From positions 436-8,494 of the forward strand of contig DHWT01000238.1 in NCBI GenBank assembly GCA_002413325.1: a stretch of DNA of 8,059 nt, written 5' to 3'. This DNA is from Chitinophagaceae bacterium UBA5175 (GTDB taxonomy: Bacteria; Bacteroidota; Bacteroidia; Chitinophagales; Chitinophagaceae). Below are positions 1 through 6,417 of the stretch, in pieces. A program made the translations under genes and the position numbers. The notes under the pieces are model-generated. The model searched no databases and was not told where the DNA came from. It saw only the letters and a program-made list of their open reading frames with translations. The first letter of the stretch is position 1. Each line of letters starts with the position of its first letter.

Positions 1-423
1 GAGCAGTTAAAACCCGGGTATAAAAAATCATACCGTGTTAAAGGAAAGCTGGATGCCCATCCCATTTCCCAGCAGGCCCTGATACCCATGGGAAACGGTG
101 TATTTATCATGCCCTTAAAAGCCGGACTCCGCAAAGCCCTTCATAAAAATAAAGGCGCCCTGCTCAGACTTCGCCTGATGGAAGATACAAAGCCTTTGGA
201 AATTTGTACAGAGCTGCTCGAATGCCTGGGAGATGCGCCAAAAGCAGAAAAAAAATTCATGGCCCTGCCCCGCTCCCACCAGATGTATTACAGCAACTGG
301 ATCGGGTGTGCTAAAACCATCCGGACAAAGGCCAGAAGAATCGCATGCACGATTGAAGCGATGGAAAAAAATTTGACTTATGCCGAAATGCTCCGGTTAA
401 ATGCACAATCTGTTAATAAGTAA
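1..423 (+). CDS. YdeI/OmpD-associated family protein with DUF1905-type N-terminus (3' part of gene)
   Basis: The reading frame is open from the first base, so the true start lies left of the window; 140 residues and the TAA stop are visible. The internal ATG at 88 is not a convincing start, because conserved sequence (VKGKLDAHPISQQALIPMG) precedes it in frame. The first ~75 visible residues resemble the C-terminal half of a DUF1905 beta-barrel domain, with the typical 'pMGnGvFimPlkaglRkal' stretch. The rest (about 80-135) resembles the YdeI/OmdA 'bacteriocin-protection' domain, with a 'F..LP.SHQ.YY.NWI..AKT..TKARRI' block. Family members are small cytoplasmic proteins whose biochemical role is poorly established; the bacteriocin-protection label comes from one enterobacterial relative and should not be carried over. 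Family call is confident; function is unknown. Confidence 0.8.
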   Translation, partial: EQLKPGYKKSYRVKGKLDAHPISQQALIPMGNGVFIMPLKAGLRKALHKNKGALLRLRLMEDTKPLEICTELLECLGDAPKAEKKFMALPRSHQMYYSNWIGCAKTIRTKARRIACTIEAMEKNLTYAEMLRLNAQSVNK

Positions 424-450
424 GTTGTCGGAAATATGCATTTAAAGAAT

Positions 451-458
451 TAAATTTG
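451..458 (+). promoter_or_regulatory. Candidate Bacteroidota -7 box TAAATTTG upstream of phoH
   Basis: TAAATTTG matches the Bacteroidota vegetative -7 consensus TAnnTTTG exactly and lies 57 bases before the phoH TTG codon, in the gap after the preceding gene. A TTG at 425-427 could be the -33 element, but the spacing of 23 bases is longer than the usual 19-21, so the upstream half is weak. If used, transcription would begin around 463-467. Confidence 0.45.
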
Positions 459-515
459 GTAACATGCGTTGGATATGCGGCGTAAACCTCATTTGAAAAC
501 TTAAAATTCCCTGAA

Positions 516-1487
516 TTGACCGAAACGATTATCAACCTGGAAACCGTTAACCCGATTGAATTTTTTGGCGTTAACAATGGCAAGTTAGATATCCTCAAAA
601 AAAAATTTCCCTTACTAAAAATTCTATCCCGCGGAACACAGATCAAACTCAGTGGCGCACCAGAACAGGTGGAAACAGCAAAAGAAAAAATAGACCTCCT
701 GCTCCAGTACCTGGAGCGAAACGGCAGTCTTACAGAAAATTATTTCAACCAGATATTGGGCGGCGATGATGCCGAAACAGTAGATCATTTTGTGGACAGG
801 AATCCCAACGATATCCTGGTCTTCGGCCCGAACGGAAAAACCGTGCGTGCCCGGACGGTGAACCAGAAGAAACTGGTAACGGCTTCCGAAAGAAATGATA
901 TTGTGTTTGCTATCGGACCGGCCGGTACCGGAAAAACCTATACCGCCGTTGCCATGGCGGTGCGTGCACTGAAAAATAAAATGGTCAAGAAAATCATCCT
1001 GACACGGCCTGCCGTGGAAGCGGGTGAAAACCTGGGATTTCTTCCGGGAGACCTGAAAGAAAAAATCGATCCCTACCTGCGTCCCTTATATGACGCACTG
1101 GACGATATGATTCCGGCCGATAAACTGGGATATTATATGACGACGCGTACCATTGAAATCGCTCCGCTGGCTTATATGCGCGGACGCACACTCGACAATG
1201 CCTTTATCATCCTGGATGAAGCCCAAAATGCCACGGACCTGCAGTTGAAAATGTTCCTGACCCGTATCGGTGCCAGCGCCAAAGCCATCATTACCGGGGA
1301 CCTGACCCAGATTGATCTTCCTAAAAATCAAAAAAGCGGACTGGCCAAGGCCCTGTATATCCTCAAAGGGATCGACGGTATTTCGCATATCGAACTGGAC
1401 GAGGAAGATGTGGTTAGACACCGGCTGGTGAAAGCCATAATCAAAGCATACGAAAAAGATAAAGTCATTGAACAGGGCGGTGCCTGA
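516..1487 (+). CDS. phoH: PhoH family ATPase (PhoH/YbeZ/PhoL type)
   Basis: This is a 323-residue cytoplasmic P-loop NTPase of the PhoH family, the usual length for the Bacteroidota form. Residues 1-70 form the N-terminal KH-like region seen in YbeZ/PhoL proteins. The PhoH ATPase domain follows, with Walker A GPAGTGKT at 134-141, Walker B ILDEAQN ending at 238 (D234, E235), an ITGD sensor-type segment near residue 266, and the family's C-terminal DVVRH motif at 298-302. PhoH proteins bind ATP and are linked to RNA metabolism and stress; YbeZ works with the RNase YbeY, but no ybeY lies in this window. The start is TTG: an in-frame TAA at 483-485 closes the frame upstream, no ATG or GTG lies between, and homologues begin with the same MTETIINLE-type wording. 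No Shine-Dalgarno is seen. The small lipoprotein gene 40 bases downstream is probably co-transcribed. The family is certain; the exact substrate is not. Confidence 0.95.
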   Translation: MTETIINLETVNPIEFFGVNNGKLDILKKKFPLLKILSRGTQIKLSGAPEQVETAKEKIDLLLQYLERNGSLTENYFNQILGGDDAETVDHFVDRNPNDILVFGPNGKTVRARTVNQKKLVTASERNDIVFAIGPAGTGKTYTAVAMAVRALKNKMVKKIILTRPAVEAGENLGFLPGDLKEKIDPYLRPLYDALDDMIPADKLGYYMTTRTIEIAPLAYMRGRTLDNAFIILDEAQNATDLQLKMFLTRIGASAKAIITGDLTQIDLPKNQKSGLAKALYILKGIDGISHIELDEEDVVRHRLVKAIIKAYEKDKVIEQGGA

Positions 1488-1527
1488 TAACCGGAAACCG
1501 CTTTTTCCTAACCATCAAAGCTGATCA

Positions 1528-1929
1528 TTGAAAACCATTATTGCCGGTTTCCTTATTATTTCCATTATCGCCTGTCACGCCGGTAAAACATTTAATAAGG
1601 CAGAAGATGCCCAGGATGCCGGACGCCAGTTTATCCGTGCCTCGCTGGACGGCGATTATGAAAAAGCAAAATTTTACCTGCTCAATGATTCTGTGAATCT
1701 TTTACTGATCAGTAAATGGCAGGAGGGTTTTGATAAAATGGACCGGGAAACCCGCCAACAGTACAAGGAAGCAAGTATTCTTCCCATTAGTATCCAGGCA
1801 ATAAACGATTCTGTTACTTCCTATACTTATTCTAACAGTTTCCGCAAAGACACCACTACGGTTCATATTGTGCGGGTGAATGGTGAATGGCTGGTGGATC
1901 TCAAAGAGATCCTCAATCAAAAGCACTAA
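1528..1929 (+). CDS. Small putative lipoprotein, DUF4878/NTF2-like fold
   Basis: The protein has 133 residues. Residues 1-15 form a short lipoprotein signal peptide (KT, then IIAGFLIISIIA) ending in the lipobox IIAC with the lipidated cysteine at 16. The mature part has the layout of small DUF4878/NTF2-like lipoproteins: an N-terminal helix 'DAGRQFIRASLDGDYEKAKFYL', a linker, then beta strands ending in 'TTTVHIVRVNGEWLVDLKE'. Function is unknown; it should sit on the periplasmic face of the inner or outer membrane. The start must be TTG: an in-frame TGA at 1522-1524 lies one codon upstream, and the first in-frame ATG (1738) would delete the signal peptide and half the domain. It follows phoH by 40 bases with no obvious promoter or terminator between, so read-through from phoH is likely. 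The lipoprotein call is good; the domain assignment is from pattern resemblance only. Confidence 0.8.
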   Translation: MKTIIAGFLIISIIACHAGKTFNKAEDAQDAGRQFIRASLDGDYEKAKFYLLNDSVNLLLISKWQEGFDKMDRETRQQYKEASILPISIQAINDSVTSYTYSNSFRKDTTTVHIVRVNGEWLVDLKEILNQKH

Positions 1930-1942
1930 CCCTCTGACCTTT

Positions 1943-1972
1943 TTGCGCTATGATACTGAATGAGTAGGTTTG
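1943..1972 (+). promoter_or_regulatory. Bacteroidota sigma-A promoter for ppa (TTG / TAGGTTTG)
   Basis: TAGGTTTG at 1965-1972 matches the -7 consensus TAnnTTTG, and a TTG within TTTTTG at 1943-1945 supplies the -33 element with a 19-base spacer, the canonical spacing. It lies in the 61-base gap between the lipoprotein and the pyrophosphatase. Transcription would start near 1977-1981, leaving a very short leader of about 10-14 bases before the ATG at 1991. This is the best promoter in the window. Confidence 0.72.
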
Positions 1973-1990
1973 TAACCTCAACAGCAACTT

Positions 1991-2542
1991 ATGAATAAAA
2001 CAAATGTTTCACATCCCTGGCATGGGGTTCCGTATGGAAGTAACGCCCCCCGTATTGTCAACGCCATTATTGAAATTCCCCAGGGTGCCCGTGCAAAATA
2101 TGAAATTGACAAAGCGAGCGGTTTGCTCAAACTGGACCGTGTTATTTATTCATCTTTTTATTACCCGGTTAATTATGGTTTTATTCCGCAAACCTATGGA
2201 GACGATAAAGATCCCCTGGATATCCTGGTTATTACCTCCCTGCCGGTAGTACCCCTCTGCCTCATGGAAGCCAAAGTAATGGGTGTGATGCAAATGATCG
2301 ACAGCGGGGATGCCGATGATAAAATCATAGCCGTCGCTGCCAGGGACCCGGGTGTAAATCATTATAACAATATCGAAGAATTACCCAGGCATTTTTTCGA
2401 TGAACTCCGGCATTTTTTTGAGGAATACAAAAAACTGGAAAACAAAACGGTAAAAGTGGAGGAATTCGGCGATAAGACCATGGCATTAAAAGTTATTGAA
2501 AATGCCATTGAAGCTTATAAGCAGGGATTCGGAAATAAATAA
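1991..2542 (+). CDS. ppa: Inorganic pyrophosphatase, family I
   Basis: This enzyme hydrolyses pyrophosphate to two phosphates in the cytoplasm, pulling nucleic acid, protein and other biosynthetic reactions forward. The 183 residues match the usual bacterial family I length. The active-site set aligned by eye to the E. coli enzyme is present: E28 (in IIEIP), K36 and E38 (in AKYEID), R50, Y58, Y62, the metal-binding aspartates D72, D74 and D77 in DKDPLDI, D104, D109 and K111 (in DDKIIAV), and the C-terminal EEYKKLE segment that supplies the phosphate-binding Tyr/Lys pair. Lysine at the second position of DKDPLDI is unlike the common DGDP, but it does not touch the metal ligands. The start is ATG with no Shine-Dalgarno, just downstream of its own strong promoter. 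It appears to be monocistronic; no clear terminator was seen. Confidence 0.97.
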   Translation: MNKTNVSHPWHGVPYGSNAPRIVNAIIEIPQGARAKYEIDKASGLLKLDRVIYSSFYYPVNYGFIPQTYGDDKDPLDILVITSLPVVPLCLMEAKVMGVMQMIDSGDADDKIIAVAARDPGVNHYNNIEELPRHFFDELRHFFEEYKKLENKTVKVEEFGDKTMALKVIENAIEAYKQGFGNK

Positions 2543-2620
2543 GCCGGTTCTTTTATGTATTCGGACGGTTCCTGCATCTCTACTGAAAGATGATATATTA
2601 CGGTGAATTCATCCCCACAT

Positions 2621-3169
2621 ATGCGTTTAACAGACCAGGAACTGTTAAAACATTTTTATACAGATCATAACAACGAGTGGCTGGGACCCCTGCTGGAACG
2701 TTATACCCTGTTATTATATGGTGTTTCCCTGAAATACCTGAAAAACCCGGAAGAGGCGCGGGATGCTGTTCAGCAGATTTTCCTGAAAGCTATTACCGAA
2801 CTGCATAAATATGAAGTCAGCTATTTCAGTTCCTGGCTTTATATGATTGCAAAGAATCATTGCCTGATGATATTGCGCAATCGGCGGCGGGGTATTCCCG
2901 TTGACCTGATCACCGAGCCGGTTACAGATACGGAAGACCCGGATCCATTGAAAAATGAAAGCCTGCTGAAGGATCTGGAAGATGCATTGCAACACCTGAG
3001 CCCGGAACAAAAAATCTGCATCCGGCTGTTTTACCTGCAGAAAAAATCTTATCAGTCCATCGCCACTGAAACGGGCTTTAACCTGCTACAGGTAAAAAGT
3101 TATATCCAGAATGGAAAAAGAAACCTGCGCTTGTTACTGGAAAAGAAATTAGATAAAATGAAAGAATAA
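2621..3169 (+). CDS. ECF-type sigma-70 family RNA polymerase sigma factor
   Basis: This is a 182-residue sigma factor with only regions 2 and 4, as in the ECF group. Region 2 covers about residues 20-90, with the Bacteroidota wording 'YGVSLKYLKNPEEARDAVQQIF' (core binding and -10 recognition) and 'WLYMIAKNHCLMILR'. Region 4 covers about 121-177, with 'LSPEQKICIRLFYLQKKSYQSIA' leading into a helix-turn-helix. It would direct RNA polymerase to a specific regulon that cannot be read from sequence. I prefer ATG 2621; GTG 2603 in the same frame would add six residues (MNSSPH) with no family resemblance. No TAnnTTTG box was found in the 60-78 bases upstream, so it may be transcribed from an alternative or self-recognised promoter, or by read-through from ppa. 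The downstream gene starts 2 bases after its stop, which indicates coupling. Confidence 0.92.
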   Translation: MRLTDQELLKHFYTDHNNEWLGPLLERYTLLLYGVSLKYLKNPEEARDAVQQIFLKAITELHKYEVSYFSSWLYMIAKNHCLMILRNRRRGIPVDLITEPVTDTEDPDPLKNESLLKDLEDALQHLSPEQKICIRLFYLQKKSYQSIATETGFNLLQVKSYIQNGKRNLRLLLEKKLDKMKE

Positions 3170-3171
3170 AC

Positions 3172-3531
3172 ATGACTGAAGAAATCCATGATATGCATCC
3201 GGATGATCCCGGGAAAAAACTGTCAGCCTCGCTGGACAGTCACCTGCGTACCATCATGCCGGAAAAGGACCTGGACCATTTCCGGGATCAACTGCCTGCG
3301 GCATTTCTTGAAGATGCTACCGAAGGTTTGGGGCATCTTCCGGATACAAAACAACTGGAGGCTGTTTTACAGCAGCTGAACCAGCAAATGCATCAGCAGC
3401 TCAACCCTAAAAAAGCGCATAAGCGCAGAAGATCGGCCTGGGACCCCAGCTGGGCTTACTGGGCAATTTTGATCATTCTGCTGCTCACGATTGCGGCGTT
3501 TATAGTAATCCGGATCTTGCTCTACCGGTAA
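3172..3531 (+). CDS. Tail-anchored membrane protein, putative partner/anti-sigma of the upstream ECF sigma factor
   Basis: The protein has 119 residues. A soluble, mostly helical, acidic and glutamine-rich N-terminal part (1-78) is followed by a basic cluster KKAHKRRR at 80-87 and one hydrophobic helix at about 96-117, ending two residues later. By the positive-inside rule the N-terminal domain faces the cytoplasm, so it is a C-tail-anchored protein with nothing outside. Residues 45-53, FLEDATEGL, resemble the 'FLxDAxEGL' motif I recall near the N-terminus of many Bacteroidota membrane proteins encoded next to sigma factors. The ATG lies 2 bases after the sigma factor stop, so the two are almost surely co-translated. 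Anti-sigma or sigma-tethering function is inferred from position and topology only; no zinc-binding HxxxCxxC anti-sigma motif is present. Confidence 0.75.
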   Translation: MTEEIHDMHPDDPGKKLSASLDSHLRTIMPEKDLDHFRDQLPAAFLEDATEGLGHLPDTKQLEAVLQQLNQQMHQQLNPKKAHKRRRSAWDPSWAYWAILIILLLTIAAFIVIRILLYR

Positions 3532-3543
3532 AAGTTACTGGTA
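3523..3543. repeat. Inverted repeat spanning two convergent stop codons
   Basis: TACCGGTAA (3523-3531), a 3-base loop AAG, then TTACTGGTA (3535-3543). Eight of nine pairs are Watson-Crick, and the ninth is a G-U wobble in the plus-strand RNA. The TAA of the plus-strand gene (3529-3531) and the TAA of the minus-strand gene (3535-3537) lie in opposite arms. There is no following T-run in either direction, so a classical intrinsic terminator is not shown. It may still slow or end convergent transcription, or be chance. Confidence 0.45.
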
Positions 3544-4632
3544 CTGGATATATACCGGCCTGGGTTTCAGATTTAAAACTTCTTCCGGTGTCATCATCCG
3601 GCTGTTCGGTTCCCTGAAATCATTCTTGTAAAACAATTTGAATCCCGTGAACTGAACCGGTTCCCTGGAAATAAATTCGCGGTAGGTGCTGAGTTTTCTT
3701 GATTGGGCACCCCATCCGTCCATGTCGATCACCACCTGAACCTCAGGTTCCGGTTTAATCTTTTTATAATTTGTAATCATCGCCTGTGTAAAGCGGTGTA
3801 CTACCAGAATTTTGGGTGGAAGCTGGTTAGCTTTAGTGAGATCTGAAAGATATTTAATTGTAAAGTTGATGTCTGATGCATCCATGGTCCCGATAACTGA
3901 TCCAGGTTTTTTCCCGGTTTTCATGGAAAACTCAGGGTCAATTCCAAGGTGAACCTGCGGCATTTTAAGGTAGGGTTCCAACAGGGGAACTTCCTCCTGA
4001 ACCGTGCTTTGACCAACCTGGATATCCAGGAAGACCAGGGCATTGATCCGGGCGGCCATTCGGATTACTGAATCGATTTGTTTAAAGGGCATGCGCAACC
4101 GGTATTTATCTCCTTTTCCCGGATAACCCTGGGCGGTTACGGCGATATAGTGCAGGGCTGGCTGTACATGAACGGTAGAATCGGCTGTTTGCCATTTCTT
4201 AACCTCTTCCTGCAGTTTTTTAAACATTTCATCGGTCGGGTATTCTCCCAGCACCCCCATCTTTTTTGAATAGAAATTACCGTAATAAGCGACTACCCGG
4301 TTAAACGGGAAAATGGCTCCTGGTAAAGGATATTCCAGTTTAACAGGCCAGCGGCCGGAGCTGTCGCCATTGTTCAGGGCCCGGTTCAGCCGGTCGTAAT
4401 TTGCAGTATCCAGGACTGCAAAACCGCCATGCAAGCGGACGGAATCCTTATGGGACGTCGTATCGCTCCTGTTTAAAAGCAATTCACTGGAATTCCGGTG
4501 GAAGAAATTGCCCGAGCCAAAAGCCTTGAAAAAATATAACCCCGCTATAACGGAAGTGCCAACAAAAACGAAAATCAGGTATTGGGTCTTAATCACACGG
4601 GTTCCTGAACCAGTTTTGGAAGAAATTTGCAT
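3535..4632 (-). CDS. Membrane-anchored extracytoplasmic protein of unknown function, TIM-barrel-like
   Basis: The protein has 365 residues and starts at ATG 4632. A basic N-terminus (K6, R12, K15) and one hydrophobic helix at about 18-35 (YLIFVFVGTSVIAGLYFF) form an uncleaved signal anchor with no lipobox cysteine. A Ser/Asn/Asp-rich linker runs to about residue 95, and the rest is a large globular domain outside the membrane. That domain alternates strands and helices like a TIM barrel, with acidic or polar residues at strand ends: 'VVAYYGN' near 110, 'ALVFLDIQVGQ' (D203), 'VHLGIDPEF' (D232, E234), 'ILVVHRF' (H279), 'VVIDMDGWG' (D303, D305), and a C-terminal 'PVYIQYQ'. From memory, a similar pattern of motifs occurs in actinobacterial lipoproteins of unknown function; I cannot verify this here. 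A glycoside-hydrolase-like role is possible but unproven. It lies 82 bases downstream of pgi on the same strand and may be read from it, as I see no promoter of its own. Confidence 0.8.
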   Translation of the reverse strand: MQISSKTGSGTRVIKTQYLIFVFVGTSVIAGLYFFKAFGSGNFFHRNSSELLLNRSDTTSHKDSVRLHGGFAVLDTANYDRLNRALNNGDSSGRWPVKLEYPLPGAIFPFNRVVAYYGNFYSKKMGVLGEYPTDEMFKKLQEEVKKWQTADSTVHVQPALHYIAVTAQGYPGKGDKYRLRMPFKQIDSVIRMAARINALVFLDIQVGQSTVQEEVPLLEPYLKMPQVHLGIDPEFSMKTGKKPGSVIGTMDASDINFTIKYLSDLTKANQLPPKILVVHRFTQAMITNYKKIKPEPEVQVVIDMDGWGAQSRKLSTYREFISREPVQFTGFKLFYKNDFREPNSRMMTPEEVLNLKPRPVYIQYQ

Positions 4633-4650
4633 AAGGTTTTAGATTGACGG

Positions 4651-4669
4651 ATGGATCTGGACGATCCAT
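4651..4669. repeat. Perfect 7-bp hairpin between pgi and the downstream anchored-protein gene
   Basis: ATGGATC (4651-4657), loop TGGAC, GATCCAT (4663-4669). On the minus strand it falls after the pgi stop and 18 bases before the start codon of the next gene. Neither strand shows a T-run directly after the stem, so it does not look like an intrinsic terminator. It could be a leader structure of the downstream gene, or chance. Confidence 0.35.
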
Positions 4670-4714
4670 TTATAAAAAACGTGATAAATCTGCCTTTATT
4701 TTAGTTTGATTCGG

Positions 4715-6343
4715 TTAAAAAGATATTTTTTTATACCAGTTGATCAATCCATTGGTGGATCCGTCATGACCGGTTGTTTCATCGCCGTTTTCCAATTCCG
4801 GGAGAATTTTTCCTGCCAGTTCCTTTCCCAGTTCAACCCCCCACTGGTCAAAAGAATATATATTCCAGATCACACCCTGGACGAATATTTTATGTTCATA
4901 CAGTGCAATCAGTTGACCCAGGGCATAGGGTGTCATTAATTTAATCAGGAAGGAATTGGTGGGCCGGTTTCCGCTGAAAAATTTAAAGGGTATCAGCTCC
5001 GGTTTTACCCGGGCTGCCTGGAGTTCTTCCGGCGTGCGGCCATTCATCAGAGCCTCTGTCTGCGCAAAAAAGTTTGACAGCAGTTTGGCGTGGTGGTCGC
5101 CCAGGGGATTGTGGCTGATGGCCGGTGCAATAAAATCGCAGGGAATCAAAACCGTTCCCTGGTGGATCAACTGATAAAAAGCATGCTGACCATTGGTTCC
5201 GGGTTCACCCCATACAACAGGTCCGGTGGAATATGTAACGGGAACCCCGTTGCGGTCAACCGATTTCCCATTACTTTCCATATTTCCCTGCTGAAAATAA
5301 GCGGCAAAACGGTGCATATACTGATCATAAGGCAGGATGGCTTCTGTTTGTGAACCGAAGAAATTGCGGTACCAGATGCCCAGCAATGCCATAATCACCG
5401 GTATATTTTTCTCAAAAGGCATGTTTCTGAAATGCTTGTCGGAAGCATGGGCGCCCTGCAGCATTTCCTCAAAACGCGCATAACCGATCATCAGCACGAT
5501 GGAAAGTCCGATCGCACTCCACAGGGAATACCTGCCTCCCACCCAATCCCAGAACACAAACATATTGGAACGGTCAATTCCGAACCGGACTACTTCATGC
5601 TCATTGGTGGAAAGCGCCACAAAATGTTTGGCGATATGGGATTCATCGCCGGCCGATTTCAAAAACCAGTCCCGCGCACTATACGCATTGGTCATGGTCT
5701 CCTGGGTCGTAAATGTTTTGGATGCGATCAGGAAAAGGGTTTCTTCAGGACTGATTTTTTTCAGGGTTTCCACAAGCTGGGTTGCGTCCACGTTGGAAAC
5801 AAAATAGGACTGCATGCCATCAATCCAGTAATGTTTTAATGCTTCTGTGACCATAACGGGTCCCAGGTCGCTGCCTCCGATACCGATATTGACAATATTG
5901 CGGATGGGCTTACCACTATATCCGAGCCATTCACCAGAATGTATTTTATGGCTGAAGTTTTTCATATGTTCCAGTTCCTGCATCACTTCCGGCATCACAT
6001 CTTTCCCATCGCTAAAAACAGGTTCTCCGGAAAAATTCCGTAAGGCGGTATGTAAAACGGACCGGTTTTCTGTATGGTTTATTTTTTCCCCGGAAAAAAG
6101 GGCCTGCATGGCTTCACCCACCTGACATTCCTGTGCCAGTTCAAATAAATGTGAAAGGGTTTCCGTATTCACCAGGTTTTTGGAAAAATCGAAAAGGATA
6201 TCCCCGAATATGATGGAAAACCGGTTAAATCTCTCCGGGTCTTCGCTGAACAGGTTCCTCATCTGGATACCCTTCATGTACTGCTGGTCCCCCTGGAGTT
6301 TTTTCCAGGCACTGGTTTCTACAGGGGAAATATTTGGAAACAT
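4715..6343 (-). CDS. pgi: Glucose-6-phosphate isomerase
   Basis: This cytoplasmic enzyme interconverts glucose 6-phosphate and fructose 6-phosphate in glycolysis and gluconeogenesis. Counted from ATG 6343 it has 542 residues, close to the ~550 of the E. coli-type enzyme. Both family signatures are present: DWVGGRYSLWSAIGL (VGGRY at 268-272) and NIYSFDQWGVELGK (D499 to K507). The catalytic residues are visible: E356 in MESNGK, H387 in GTNGQH, and K507 in ELGK. The spacing of 31 between Glu and His equals that in the rabbit enzyme. A GTG at 6370 in the same frame would add nine residues (MAKPKPVRF). I prefer ATG 6343 because MFPNISPVETSAWKKL looks like the normal N-terminus and because the G of that GTG is also the last base of a -7 box, so a transcript from that promoter would not include it. 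It lies downstream of ltaE on the same strand but probably has its own promoter. Confidence 0.96.
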   Translation of the reverse strand: MFPNISPVETSAWKKLQGDQQYMKGIQMRNLFSEDPERFNRFSIIFGDILFDFSKNLVNTETLSHLFELAQECQVGEAMQALFSGEKINHTENRSVLHTALRNFSGEPVFSDGKDVMPEVMQELEHMKNFSHKIHSGEWLGYSGKPIRNIVNIGIGGSDLGPVMVTEALKHYWIDGMQSYFVSNVDATQLVETLKKISPEETLFLIASKTFTTQETMTNAYSARDWFLKSAGDESHIAKHFVALSTNEHEVVRFGIDRSNMFVFWDWVGGRYSLWSAIGLSIVLMIGYARFEEMLQGAHASDKHFRNMPFEKNIPVIMALLGIWYRNFFGSQTEAILPYDQYMHRFAAYFQQGNMESNGKSVDRNGVPVTYSTGPVVWGEPGTNGQHAFYQLIHQGTVLIPCDFIAPAISHNPLGDHHAKLLSNFFAQTEALMNGRTPEELQAARVKPELIPFKFFSGNRPTNSFLIKLMTPYALGQLIALYEHKIFVQGVIWNIYSFDQWGVELGKELAGKILPELENGDETTGHDGSTNGLINWYKKISF

Positions 6344-6369
6344 AAAACGTACGGGCTTTGGTTTGGCCA

Positions 6370-6377
6370 CAAAATTA
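6370..6377 (-). promoter_or_regulatory. Candidate Bacteroidota -7 box TAATTTTG for pgi
   Basis: Read on the minus strand, bases 6377 to 6370 give TAATTTTG, an exact TAnnTTTG match in the short ltaE-pgi gap. No good -33 TTG lies 19-21 bases upstream (only a TTTA at about 21), so support is partial. The predicted start of transcription, about 6361-6366, lies between the GTG at 6370 and the ATG at 6343, which favours the ATG as the pgi start. Confidence 0.5.
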
Positions 6378-6417
6378 CGATTAGAATTTTGTTATTGGTA
6401 AAGGAAATGGAACGGGG

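Noticed and set aside
88..423. Complete 111-residue gene starting at ATG 88
   Set aside because: The frame is open to base 1 and upstream residues match the DUF1905-type domain, so this is the tail of a longer gene.
1086..1421. 111-codon minus-strand open frame opposite phoH
   Set aside because: It overlaps the conserved PhoH ATPase domain entirely and has no independent coding signature.
5432..5839. 135-codon plus-strand open frame opposite pgi
   Set aside because: It is a shadow of the catalytic core of pgi; several overlapping frames there have no recognisable protein features.
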